64,000 nucleotides of DNA. Source: Niastella populi (lineage in GTDB: Bacteria; Bacteroidota; Bacteroidia; Chitinophagales; Chitinophagaceae). Below the pieces are notes generated by a model. The model was not told the DNA's origin, searched no databases, and saw only the letters and a program-made list of their open reading frames with translations. The position numbers and the translations under genes were made by a program. Of this stretch, positions 17,511 to 27,900 are shown in pieces; position 1 is the first letter of the stretch, and every line of letters starts with the position of its first letter. Location: contig NZ_LWBP01000205.1 of NCBI RefSeq assembly GCF_002078015.1, positions 1 through 64,000 of the forward strand, in the 5' to 3' direction.

Positions 17511-17948
17511 CTATTGTTGGGCATTTTTGATATAGTTAGGGGATTCACACTCCTGCCAGTATTCAACAATTTTCCTGATCGTGCTTTTTAATTTATCATA
17601 ACTATGTGGTTTAATAAAAAAGCCCTGAATAGACCTTGAATAAGCATCAATTACATGTTGCTGCTCGGCACTTGTAGAAAAGAAAAGATAAGGAATAGAT
17701 TTCATTCTCAAGTCTTCATTATTGTGAATTTTTTCGCGCAGCTCCATTCCATTTAGTTTAGGCATATTGATATCTGACAGCACAATGAAGGGTTCTACTT
17801 CTTCGTTTGTCAGATAATCCAAAGCATTTAAACTGTCGCTAAAGAAAATAATTTCATTGTTATAGTTAAGTTCCTTAAAGATGTCGGTCAAAATAAACTG
17901 ATCATCTATGTCATCTTCTATAATAACAATAGGACCTGCCTTATTCAT
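17511..17948 (-). CDS. Single-domain response regulator (Rcp1/CheY-like)
   Basis: 145 residues comprising one receiver domain. Acidic pocket Glu11-Asp12-Asp13, phosphoacceptor Asp59 in LSDINMPKLNG, Ser91/Thr92 in FFSTS, and Lys113 in FFIKPHS are all present, so it should be phosphorylatable. No output domain. The sequence resembles phytochrome-type Rcp1 regulators, which work with membrane or cytoplasmic histidine kinases encoded elsewhere. It is convergent with the CheB-CheR fusion. A terminator-like hairpin sits immediately upstream on the same strand (18013-18040), so it likely has its own promoter in the 65-base gap. Confidence 0.9.
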   Translation of the reverse strand: MNKAGPIVIIEDDIDDQFILTDIFKELNYNNEIIFFSDSLNALDYLTNEEVEPFIVLSDINMPKLNGMELREKIHNNEDLRMKSIPYLFFSTSAEQQHVIDAYSRSIQGFFIKPHSYDKLKSTIRKIVEYWQECESPNYIKNAQQ

Positions 17949-18012
17949 AGAAGTAAATTTTGAATTTTATCTGTCTGACACCCTTTGGTTAAGGTGAACA
18001 AAAACAACACAA

Positions 18013-18040
18013 TAAAAAAGGGCAGGTCTGACCCTGCCCT
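18013..18040 (-). terminator. Intrinsic terminator upstream of the response regulator
   Basis: 8-bp perfect stem agggcagg/cctgccct (18019-18026 with 18033-18040), 6-base loop, followed on the minus strand by TTTTTT. No protein gene ends just before it on that strand. Confidence 0.7.
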
Positions 18041-18180
18041 CTATACAATAGTTATCTTCTAAAGACGAAATAATAAAAACTGAATTAAAAATAAACTTAA
18101 CTTTTTAAAGAAAAATCTAAATAAAAAATCAATAAAAACTAAAACGAGAACAGAAGATAACTGCTTGCTCTATAAAGTTA
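18013..18180 (-). ncRNA. Candidate small RNA ending in an intrinsic terminator
   Basis: Reading the minus strand, an 11-mer agttatcttct (18162... read 18060-18050 and its perfect inverse at 18152-18162) can close a stem over an A/T-rich 91-base interior. It is followed by agggcagg-N6-cctgccct and a run of T (18040-18013), a textbook terminator with no upstream minus-strand gene to terminate. This suggests a free-standing transcript of roughly 150 bases. No known RNA family is recognised; it could also be a leader of the response-regulator gene. Confidence 0.35.
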
Positions 18181-18654
18181 ACCGTATTTTATGAGACCGC
18201 AAGATTAAAATTTTTTCCAGCTTCGTCATAATATAGACAAAGCAACATAAGAGCGGCAAACAAATGATTTCCAGCCAGATACAGTATATACTGAAGCCAT
18301 GTTGAAACATCAGGCACCCATTCGACGGCACGTACAAAGATGTACAGGTTGCAGGCGCCGGCAGTAATCCTGCTGATTTTATAATCAGGTATTATACACT
18401 ACTTATTTAATAAGTGTACCCGACGACCTACTATCGCTAACACCACAACGAATCATGCCTTCCAGCACGACTGTTTTTTTATTTTTGGAGAATGGAAAAT
18501 TTAATCATAATTTGATCCTGCGTATAAATAATTTTCCCGCCTAAAACTGCACGCCTCCCTCAAAACATGCCGTAATGTGCCAGGTGTATTCAACACCTAC
18601 GGTTATCGTATGTATAAACCTGGGGGATACTATTAACCACCACAAACCAACATC

Positions 18655-20121
18655 ATGAAAATGAAATGGAAGGCGGAAACGCAGTTGATCACTTATGCAT
18701 TTATCGCCGCACTAACTTTTGCTGCCTGTTCAGAAAAAGAAACCACACCGGCAAATAATGTAAACCCCGATGCTGCCAATGAACGGGTGGCGGAAACAAA
18801 CGCACTGGGCTTAATGAGCGGTAATCCTGTTTTACCGGTACCAACGGCCGACCCGGATATTCTTTACGCTAATGGTAAGTATTATATTTATCCAACAGCC
18901 ACAGGCCCTAACGCAAGCCAGTTTCATGCTTATTCTTCAACCGATCTGTTAAACTGGACAGATGAAGGCATTGTGCTGGACCTGGCCAATGTCAGCTGGG
19001 CGCATGTTGATGGATGGGCGCCTGCAGTAGTGGCCCGTAACGGACAATACTATTTTTATTTTACCGCAGCAAAGAAAGTAGGCGTTGCGGTAGGCAGCTC
19101 CCCTACCGGGCCCTTCGTTGATAAAGGCAGTGCGCTTGCCACCGGTGATGGTACCGACCCGATAGACCCCATGGTGTTTGTAGATACCGACGGGCAGGCC
19201 TATATGTATTGGGGCAACACTACCATGAACATTCAGCGGCTGAATAACGATATGATCTCGTTAACAGGCACCCGGGGCCACAATAAACCATCTAATTACT
19301 TCGAAGCGCCTTATGTGATCAAAAGAAATGGCATTTATTACCTGATGTATTCCATCAACCATTTCGGCAACGATGATTACCATGTAGAATACGCCACATC
19401 AACCAACCCGATGGGCCCGTGGACGTATAAAGGACGTATAACATCTCCACGGGGAGCGATAAAAGGCCCCGGTCATAATGCGGTGATCAGGAAACCCGGT
19501 TGCAGCGATGAATATTTGTTTGTTTATCACCGGCGTACCAGTACCAACATTCACCAGCGCCAAACGGCCATTGACAGAATGTTCTTTGATGCCGCCGGTA
19601 ACATTATGCCCGTAAGTATTACCAACTCGGGGGTTACCCAATCAGGGGCCGGAACACCCTGTTACACGTCTGATCCTGTACCAAACGGGCAGTATGTTAT
19701 CAGGTCGAAAATGAATACCACTTCGGGCGCCGGTTTGTATGTCGATATTGCCGGCTGCGCTGTTGACAACGCCGACGTGAGAACCTGGACGCGCACCAAT
19801 TGTAACGGCCAAAAATGGAACCTTACTTACCAGGGCAATGGTTTTTACAAGATCATTTCGGAATTGCCCAATCACAAATCGCTCGATCTGGATGCATGCG
19901 GAATAGACCGTGGAGCAAACATTCACGTTTGGGATGTTTTTGCCAATGATTGCCAGTTGTGGCGCATTGAAGCGGCGGGCGATGGCTGGTACCGTATAAT
20001 GTCAAAGTCGAGCAACAACGTACTTGATATTGCCGATGGCAATCCCGCACCGGGTGCAGATATCAGGTCATGGAACTGGAATGGCACCGATGCGCAGCTA
20101 TGGCGGTTTGAAGCGCCGTAA
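18655..20121 (+). CDS. GH43 lipoprotein with C-terminal ricin-type lectin domain
   Basis: 488 residues. A lipoprotein signal with lipobox FAAC (Cys25) tethers it to a membrane. The GH43 five-bladed propeller spans about 57-320, with base Asp66 in TADPDILYANG, the DPIDPMVFVD loop, and acid Glu in NYFEAPYVI. A ricin B/CBM13 beta-trefoil (about 345-488) follows with three Q-x-W repeats (GQKWNL, CQLWRI, AQLWRF). It likely attacks arabinan, xylan or galactan side chains at the cell surface. It has its own terminator (20139-20166). It differs from the single-domain GH43 at 1783, and the two are not a tandem duplication. Confidence 0.92.
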   Translation: MKMKWKAETQLITYAFIAALTFAACSEKETTPANNVNPDAANERVAETNALGLMSGNPVLPVPTADPDILYANGKYYIYPTATGPNASQFHAYSSTDLLNWTDEGIVLDLANVSWAHVDGWAPAVVARNGQYYFYFTAAKKVGVAVGSSPTGPFVDKGSALATGDGTDPIDPMVFVDTDGQAYMYWGNTTMNIQRLNNDMISLTGTRGHNKPSNYFEAPYVIKRNGIYYLMYSINHFGNDDYHVEYATSTNPMGPWTYKGRITSPRGAIKGPGHNAVIRKPGCSDEYLFVYHRRTSTNIHQRQTAIDRMFFDAAGNIMPVSITNSGVTQSGAGTPCYTSDPVPNGQYVIRSKMNTTSGAGLYVDIAGCAVDNADVRTWTRTNCNGQKWNLTYQGNGFYKIISELPNHKSLDLDACGIDRGANIHVWDVFANDCQLWRIEAAGDGWYRIMSKSSNNVLDIADGNPAPGADIRSWNWNGTDAQLWRFEAP

Positions 20122-20138
20122 TGAGAAGAAATAATCAA

Positions 20139-20166
20139 AGCCCCCAATAACCAGGGGGCTTTTTTA
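20139..20166 (+). terminator. Rho-independent terminator of the GH43-lectin gene
   Basis: 7-bp stem agccccc/gggggct (20139-20145 and 20154-20160) with an 8-base loop, followed by TTTTTT, starting 17 bases after the stop codon. Confidence 0.9.
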
Positions 20167-20835
20167 ATATATTCTTTTCCGCTTACCGTTTCGCTTTCTT
20201 ACTCCTGAATACAACGAGCCGGTGCAATACTTCGGGATCAGGTGGTTCTATCCATACCTGAATCAACGGCAGCCTGAAGGTTCATATCACGTGGAATATG
20301 TCCGGTAACGGAACAGGACGCAAAAGAGCTTCAACCGGACATGCCGTACGTATAACTGCAGTAGATGCGGAGGCCTGTTGCCATTGGCCAGGTAGATGTA
20401 AAGTAGTTAATGTGCTTATGAATGCCAGGCAGTATTTGCTAAAGTTTCAGCATCTCCAGGTTTCTGCACGGCTATCGCCAAAATCTACACACTTATTGCC
20501 AATTACTACACGCTTATCAAATGTGACTAAGGATTTGCTTTAAGATAAATAACTTGTAATAAATTTATCCTAATCAAATACCTAGACCTGTTTATGAAAA
20601 AGGATCAACACTCTATACCTGTTATTCTTCATTTGTATATTCTGTTATATAGTAACAATGTGTCAAGACCCTGAATGGTAATGAATACTCATTTAATCTT
20701 CCTGCTTCATAATACTTTAAGTTATACAGGAATCTGAATATCTACTTTTTTCGCGCGAATGGCCTTCTAATCGGGCAGGTAAAGAGTTGGATTATGGACT
20801 CCTTAATGGCAAATGAAAACATACAACTAAATCAA
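20167..20835. other. Intergenic region before the RHS locus
   Basis: Apart from the relic at 20183-20281 I see no gene. The 20300-20540 stretch can be read as an open frame but has unconvincing composition. From about 20540 to 20790 the DNA turns AT-rich and probably contains the RHS locus promoter; no exact TAnnTTTG box was found (a weak TTTG...TAACAATG at 20632-20660 is the nearest). Confidence 0.35.
20183..20281 (-). pseudogene. 3' relic of an unrecognised gene
   Basis: A minus-strand frame between two stops encodes about 32 codons with coding-like composition, ending in IEPPDPEVLHRLVVFRSKK-AKR and TAA at 20183. There is no start codon of its own and the frame is broken upstream. It looks like the C-terminus of a gene truncated by rearrangement. 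I do not recognise the parent family. Confidence 0.3.
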
Positions 20836-23800
20836 ATGAACCTTAAGCGTCTTTCTTTATCATTAGTTCTTACACTGTTTAGTTACCTGGCAAAAGCGCA
20901 AACATCGAGCGATCTGCACAGTTTTATTCTTCCATCTCCTAACGCAATGACTTTTCAGAAATATGTTGACTATCCGGTAGAATATAGCACCGGAGTAGTG
21001 AACATAGGCGTGCCTTTGTACACGATCAAACTGAAAGACTATAGCTTTCCGGTTTCGGCTAGCTTTCATGCGAGTGGCCGTACTACATCGTTCAATTTCT
21101 CTCCGCTAGGGATGAATTGGGCGCTGCAGGCATCGGGTATGATCTCTGTAGAAGTAAGGGGCCGTCCTGATTACAACGGTTATCCGCACGTTGAAAAAAG
21201 TTGGGTAGACTTTATCCCTCAAAGCGGCCACTATGAGGAACTGGTTGGTATAGACCAAACCATCAATGGCAGCGGCTCAGGAATATCATTAAAAGATAAC
21301 GAGTATGATATTTACACCATTAGTGTAAACGGCATCTCTGGCAAATTTATCAGGCGCGATAATGGACAGATCGTATTCTTAACCTACTCCCCGTTCCGGG
21401 TATCTTTTCCTTCAATAAGTCCCACTAGCCAAATTGTAGTTACAGATGACAAGGGGTACACCTATAAATTCGGGCCGGATGGCGCCGGTAATGGAGGATA
21501 TGAAATAGATCAATCAATCGGGGCGCCCTCATCCTGGTTTATTGCCAGTATTACAACACCCTCGTCTGAAACGATCAGCTTCAGGTATGCCAGCAGCTTC
21601 GCTGGCACAAGCACTTTTTTGGGGCAGCGGTATTACAAAGACCTGGCAGAAGTAAAGGACAACAACTTTTTCAATATGCATTCCAGCATAGTCGGTGGAG
21701 GTAGTGCTCAAAGTTATTTCAATAGTTTGACTTCTCCTTTGGGATTTGTTACCTACTCCAATATACAAACAGGTGATAACTATACATTGAATTATATCTC
21801 TGAAATTAATTTTCCCAGTGGCAAAATTAGTTTTACCTACATTAATACCACCAGTAATCTGCTGTTGGATAAAATGGTAGTAACTAACCAACAGAACAAT
21901 ACCGTTCGTACTGCCCATTTCGATTTCATGGATCTGCCAGGCACTAACCTGATGTTGCCTAACAACAACTCGAAAACCATTCAGAATATTATATTCCGCG
22001 ATAATGGTAATACAGATATTGAAAAATACAGTTTTGAGTACTACCCCGGGATAGGGGGTGGAGATGTGCAATCGTTTGCCAAAACAAAAGACTGGTGGGG
22101 TTACTGCAATGCATTGTCCTACTCTCCGGGAATACGGCATTTTCCATATACTTCCATTAATATATCAACTTCTACCGGAAATCATCCGCAAACTACTAAT
22201 GCTCCTGCCAATTGCTTTGCTCCGGATTTTCAGGCAAAACTGGTAGGCATGATAAAAACTGTGCATTTCCCCACAGGCGGAAAGGCTGATTATACCTATG
22301 AAAACAACAAATACCTTAACTCCCAGATCCAGGTCACTGATGGGCCAGGTATTCGCATACAAAAGATCTTATTCGACGATGGCAATGGCAAAAAAACGGG
22401 TAAAGTGTACACCTATTCTACTGGCTATCTGGTGCACGACCCAAGGCCCGACGAATATTTTACCATTGCACGGCGTATGCTGATACAGGATAATAATACC
22501 AACGGTATTTTTCAATCCGATTTTCTGGGTAGTTACCGATACCGGCAATACTCCAGCGAACCAGTGCCTGCAGCAGCCATTGCTAACCGGTATCCTGTAT
22601 ACTACTCCAGTGTAACGGAAACCGATTATTCTGCCAATAACACGCCCAATGGGAATGTACAATATTTTTATACATTGCCAACCGCCTCTATGAATACATC
22701 CAGCGTATCTAACCCTACAAGTTGTAATTGTCCTCAACTTACCATGGGTGATAATGAATTTTTTGTTAGCCGTTCGTATGCTTTTGATGAATTTACCCAA
22801 CCACAATTGACCTCTAAACAGGTTAACCGATACGATGCTGCTACCAATTCCATGAAACCGGTAAGCGCAACAGGTATATCGTTTACAAACCTGAACGCAA
22901 TCGACATTCCTCAAATATCAATGTATAAATTCGTTGAACTGCCGTTGAATACTACTTACAGCATCAGCTCATTCGGTTGGTATTCACAAATAATTACGGC
23001 TTCACCTTATCAATGGCAATTGTATAATATACAGGATAAAACATTGCGTACGGCCGTTATGAAACCTTCGAGTCAAACAGAAGTAAACTATGATAATAAT
23101 GGCAATACGCTTACCCAGACAACCAAATATTTCTACGATAACCTGGGTCATGTTAACCCTACGCGTATAGAAACCATTACCAGTGATGGCAAAACCAGAA
23201 CCGGTTATATCAATTATTCAACTGACTATCCATCCGGCACACCTTTTATTGATGACCTGGTAAGCCGCAACATAGTATCGGCGCCTGTTGAAGAATTGCA
23301 AACAACCACCATTGGCGGTGCAACTCACATTACCGAAGGCAAGATCAACGTATATACCGGCGCCGCTATTAAGGAGATATGGCGGTCGGAATTTTCTGCG
23401 CCCATTGTACAGTCTTCTTTCAAGCTTAGTAATCGCACCCAGGGCATATTACCGCCCACCGGAACCACCAGCGCTTTTAGTATAGATAACAGTTATGCGC
23501 TTAAATTAACCTACAATGATTACGATAATAAGAACAATCCTCTTACCATAACGCCTGCCTATGAAAATCCAGTTGCCTATCAATGGGGCTACAACCAGCA
23601 ATACCCTGTTGCTCATGCGGTAAACGCTGCAGCAAAAGATATGTTCCATACTTCTTTTGAAGAGGGAGATGGCAACAGTAGTACAGGCGACAGTAAAACC
23701 GGCAGTAAAAGCAAAACAAATGGTTTTAATAAGCCGCTTTCAAATCTTACCAATGGCAATTATACCCTATCGTACTGGCAAAAATCAGGAGGCATCTGGA

Positions 23801-24894
23801 CGCTTCAGGAAAATTCCGTTGCTGTTACAAATAGTACCTATACTATTAGCCTTTCAGGCCAGGTAGATGAAGTGCGGTTTTATCCTGCTGGCGCACGGTT
23901 AACAACCTTTACATATAGCTCCCTTATAGGAATGACTTCCCAAACTGATCTCAATGGAAAGTCAACTTATTATGAATACGATTCCTACGGAAGACTGATA
24001 TTGGTGCGTGACGAAGACAATAATATCCTTAAAAAGATCTGTTATAATTATGCCGGACAGCCAGATAGTTGCTCGGTGGATGCTACACCAGTATGGCAAC
24101 CCACCGGCGCGACCCGTTGTAAACTTTGCCCTTCAAATGGTAACTACATTACTAACATTCTTCAGCAGGAGGAAAAAGATGCGAACCCCAACAGCCCGAC
24201 ATATAATCAGGTACGATGGGTCGATGCAGGTGTGAGTAGCAGCTGTATTGTTGTGGCTGACTGGCAAAATACCGATACGGCTCTGCGTTGCAAAACAATC
24301 AGCGGAAGCAATACCAGTGAGCGGGAGCAGGAGCAAAAAGACATGAATCCCTGCAGTGCAACCTACAATCAGCTTCGGTGGGTCGTAGTTGATGTCAATT
24401 GTTCAATTTGTCCCAAACCAGAAAACTGGCAGGCTACCGGTAATTATCGTTGTGTGAAGGATGGGGGCAATAACAATACAGGTATACAGGAAAGGGAGGA
24501 AAGAAACACGGAGACCTGCAGCAGTACATATAACCAGGTGAGGTGGGTAAGCAATGGACAGAATACCAGTGCATGCCCCGTGCCTGGAACGCCCGTTACC
24601 ATTAAGGCTAACAACTATACTCCGGTTACAGGATATACTGCGAAATACACCAACAAGACGACGTTTCAGGTTTATACGTTTTCAATTTTAAGTAATTCAG
24701 CGGGTTTACATACGCTGGGGACAATACCTTCAGGCACATATGATCTGGTAATATCAAACACGGGGACCAATCCTTATTTAACATTTGGTTCCGGGTGCGG
24801 CTCACAATCGATCATTGGCCAATCAGCCACATTTACTAATATCTCGGTCAGTGGATCGGATTGTAACACTATTTGGATTGGTAATGTAGACTAA
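20836..24894 (+). CDS. RHS-locus partner protein with YD-repeats and three DUF5977 repeats
   Basis: 1352 residues from the ATG at 20836, which begins a clean signal peptide (MNLKRLSLSL...AKA/QTSS); an ATG at 20794 would add 14 poorly placed residues. The first about 1080 residues are beta-rich, SpvB/RHS shell-like, ending with YD motifs such as YYEYDSYGRLILVRD. Then come three DUF5977 repeats, each with W-x-x-T, RC, (E/Q)xE and TYNQ-(V/L)RWV (about 1110-1275). A short C-terminal beta domain follows. It is 34 bases upstream of the DUF6443 RHS gene, its invariable partner in Bacteroidota. It may form half of a shell, by analogy with TcB/TcC. Confidence 0.8.
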   Translation: MNLKRLSLSLVLTLFSYLAKAQTSSDLHSFILPSPNAMTFQKYVDYPVEYSTGVVNIGVPLYTIKLKDYSFPVSASFHASGRTTSFNFSPLGMNWALQASGMISVEVRGRPDYNGYPHVEKSWVDFIPQSGHYEELVGIDQTINGSGSGISLKDNEYDIYTISVNGISGKFIRRDNGQIVFLTYSPFRVSFPSISPTSQIVVTDDKGYTYKFGPDGAGNGGYEIDQSIGAPSSWFIASITTPSSETISFRYASSFAGTSTFLGQRYYKDLAEVKDNNFFNMHSSIVGGGSAQSYFNSLTSPLGFVTYSNIQTGDNYTLNYISEINFPSGKISFTYINTTSNLLLDKMVVTNQQNNTVRTAHFDFMDLPGTNLMLPNNNSKTIQNIIFRDNGNTDIEKYSFEYYPGIGGGDVQSFAKTKDWWGYCNALSYSPGIRHFPYTSINISTSTGNHPQTTNAPANCFAPDFQAKLVGMIKTVHFPTGGKADYTYENNKYLNSQIQVTDGPGIRIQKILFDDGNGKKTGKVYTYSTGYLVHDPRPDEYFTIARRMLIQDNNTNGIFQSDFLGSYRYRQYSSEPVPAAAIANRYPVYYSSVTETDYSANNTPNGNVQYFYTLPTASMNTSSVSNPTSCNCPQLTMGDNEFFVSRSYAFDEFTQPQLTSKQVNRYDAATNSMKPVSATGISFTNLNAIDIPQISMYKFVELPLNTTYSISSFGWYSQIITASPYQWQLYNIQDKTLRTAVMKPSSQTEVNYDNNGNTLTQTTKYFYDNLGHVNPTRIETITSDGKTRTGYINYSTDYPSGTPFIDDLVSRNIVSAPVEELQTTTIGGATHITEGKINVYTGAAIKEIWRSEFSAPIVQSSFKLSNRTQGILPPTGTTSAFSIDNSYALKLTYNDYDNKNNPLTITPAYENPVAYQWGYNQQYPVAHAVNAAAKDMFHTSFEEGDGNSSTGDSKTGSKSKTNGFNKPLSNLTNGNYTLSYWQKSGGIWTLQENSVAVTNSTYTISLSGQVDEVRFYPAGARLTTFTYSSLIGMTSQTDLNGKSTYYEYDSYGRLILVRDEDNNILKKICYNYAGQPDSCSVDATPVWQPTGATRCKLCPSNGNYITNILQQEEKDANPNSPTYNQVRWVDAGVSSSCIVVADWQNTDTALRCKTISGSNTSEREQEQKDMNPCSATYNQLRWVVVDVNCSICPKPENWQATGNYRCVKDGGNNNTGIQEREERNTETCSSTYNQVRWVSNGQNTSACPVPGTPVTIKANNYTPVTGYTAKYTNKTTFQVYTFSILSNSAGLHTLGTIPSGTYDLVISNTGTNPYLTFGSGCGSQSIIGQSATFTNISVSGSDCNTIWIGNVD

Positions 24895-24928
24895 ATAAAA
24901 TTAACCAGAAACTTAATAAATCTTTTCT

Positions 24929-27900
24929 ATGCCTTATATAACTGGCAAATTGTTTAAAGCGTTTATTTTACCAGTACTGGCAATAGCTGGTGTGCTATCT
25001 GTCCACGCTCAAGCTCCTGCCCCCTACCCGGCGGGCACCAACGTAAACTACATACGCACCTGGGATGCGCTGGTGCCTGAAGATAATGCCAATACGCTTA
25101 TGACCAGAGACGTAAAGGATGTGCGACAAATCACCCAATATTTGGACGGTTTGGGCAGGCCGCTGCAGACAGTTGTAAAAAAAGGCTCGTTGGTAACCAA
25201 TAGCGCCAACCCGGTATCTGCAGCCAATGCCATTGACCTGGTAAGCCCGGTGGTGTATGATGAGTTCGGTCGCGAATCATTTAAATACCTGCCTTTCGGC
25301 GCCAATAACAACGGGGGCAATACCTCTATTAGCGATGGCATGTTCAAGCTGAACCCATTTCAGCAGCAGGCGTTTTTTTATAGTGATACCCATGCCAACA
25401 GCCCTATTAAAGGTCAGGGAGAAACGACTTATTACAGCCAGGTAAAATTTGAGGCCTCTCCTTTAAACCGTGCAGAAGAGAACTTCGCACCCGGTAACAA
25501 TTGGGCAGGTACATCGGCGCAGACAATTGAAGCCAATCGCCGGTCGGTAAAAACAAAATACTGGATCAACACCGCGGTAGACGTCGTGCGGGTATGGACG
25601 GTAACCAATAGTGCCCTCGGAACTTTTGGAACCTATGCCAGTACTTCCACTTATCCTGCCGGTGAGTTATTCAAAAATGTGACAGTTGATGAGCACAATA
25701 AACAGGTGATCGAGTTTAAGGACAAAGAAGGAAAAGTGATCCTTAAAAAAGTGCAACTGACAGCAGTATCAGATGATGGCTCTGGTAAGGATCATACGGG
25801 GTGGCTTTGCACCTACTATATTTATGATGATTTAAATAACTTACGTTGCGTGATCCAGCCGCAGGCCGTGAAGTTGATGAATGATGCAGCCAATTGGGAT
25901 CTAACACCCTGGCTGGCGGAACAATGTTTTCGCTATGAGTACGATAAGCGCCAAAGGATGGTGATGAAAAAAGTACCTGGAGCCACGGAAGTGTACCTGG
26001 TGTACGATGCAAGGGACCGGTTGGTGATGACACAAGACGCACTGCTCAGGGCGGGCAATAAATGGATGGTTACCTTGTATGACGAACTAAATCGTCCCAT
26101 ACAAACAGGCCTGTTGTTAAATTCATATAATGCACCAGCTGCACAAAAAACATTTGTTCAGCATCTTGCAAGTGCTGCTGCCAGTACTGCCTATCCTTTT
26201 GCGGTAAATACGCCACCTACTACCGTTTATTGGGAATACCTGACCAAAACCGGTTATGATAATTACAGTGCTATTCCAGCCGCCAGCGGTCTTACTGATG
26301 CCATCGATAATTCGTATAACAGCAGTAACTACGGTATCAATACCAGCTATAACGTGTCACCTGATTACGCCCAGCAATTACCCGCTACCGCGTCATCACT
26401 GACCAAAGGCCTTGTAACATGGACAGAAACAAAGGTATTGGGTACTAGCACTTATTTGTATACTGTAAACTTATATGATGATAAGAGGAGATTGGTGCAG
26501 GTGAAAAGCAAAAACATTACCGGAGGAGCCGATCTGCTAACTACGCAATATAGTTGGTCTGGTCAGCCGCTGGCAAATATATTCAAACAGGTAAAATCGG
26601 GAGCCAATACGCAAACAACTGTCACGGTTACCAAAATGACCTACGACGATCTGGGCCGCCTGGTGCAAACCGACAAAAAAATTCAAAATTCCAATGTAAA
26701 CGGCAATGCGTTGCCTGCCAGTTATACAACCATCAGCAAACATGAATACGATGCCCTGGGTCAGTTAAAGAAAAAGATGATTGGAAATAAACCCGGAGCC
26801 GCTGCCGGTACACCGCTTGCGAACCTGGAATATGATTACAATATCAGAGGTTGGCTGCTCAGCATCAATAAAGAATATATCACCGCCACTTCCAACAACG
26901 ACCGGTATTTCGGCATGCAGCTGGGCTACGATAAAAACGGTATCCAGGGAACATTTGCGCCGCAATACAATGGCAATATTGGCGGCACGATATGGAAAAG
27001 TGAGGGCGACCAGCAAACCAGAAAATATGACTTCACCTATGATGCGGTGAACAGATTGACAAAAGCCGGCTTTACGCAATATGTAGATGGTAGCGGCGCC
27101 ACAGCGACTTTTAATATAAATGCGGGTGTTGATTTTAGTATGGGCGGTGACCCGAACACGGGCGGCACCATGAAATATGATGCCAATGGAAATATAATTG
27201 AAATGTGGCAGACCGGCTTAAAATCCGGCTCATCTTCCGTTATTGATAAACTGACTTATTCCTATAATACCAATAGCAACAAGCTGCTCAGTGTATTTGA
27301 CAATGTAACTCCTACCGCAGATAATGGCAAACTGGGTGACTTTAAAGACGGCAGCAATGGTACCGGCGATGATTACACATACGATGATAACGGCAACCTG
27401 ATAGCTGATAATAATAAGGCCATCAGTTCGATTACTTACAATCACCTGAACCTTCCATTGGTTGTTACCGTCACAGGGAAAGGAACTATTGCCTATGTCT
27501 ATGACGCCGCCGGCAATAAACAACAAAAAACCACTACCGAAACCGGGGCAACAGTAATGTATAATGGTACTAACTATACTGGCATAACCATTACTACAAC
27601 CACTACTTATCTTGGTGGTACTGTCTATGAAAGCAAGGTTTATACGAATAATGCGACTTTAAATACAGCGCTGGGTTATACGGATAAATTACAATTTATC
27701 GGTCATGAGGAAGGCAGAATAAGAGGGCTATATGATAACAGTGCCAGCCCGAATACGCTTACCGGCCTGGCTTGTGACTATATGCTCAAAGATCACTTGG
27801 GAAATATCCGGAGTCTGTTGACCGAAGAGCAAAAAACGCAGTATTACCCCGCAGCCACCCTGGAAGGAACCACCAGCCCGCAGGCCAACAGTATGATCAA

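Larger units (their letters stand above)
17949..18654. other. AT-rich 706-base intergenic region
   Basis: No protein gene is seen. It contains a minus-strand terminator hairpin and candidate small RNA (18013-18180), and a + strand TATTTTTG box (18480-18487) matching the -7 consensus 168 bases before the GH43-lectin gene. The bases from about 18200 to 18470 hold no recognisable element. Confidence 0.5.

Noticed and set aside
18480-18487. TATTTTTG as the promoter of the GH43-lectin gene
   Set aside because: It is 168 bases from the start and lacks a TTG at -33 distance, so it is only mentioned in the intergenic entry.
1783-20121. A polysaccharide utilisation locus built on the GH43/GH95-like genes
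   Set aside because: No SusC/SusD pair, sensor or transporter is present, and the hydrolase genes are separated by unrelated genes.
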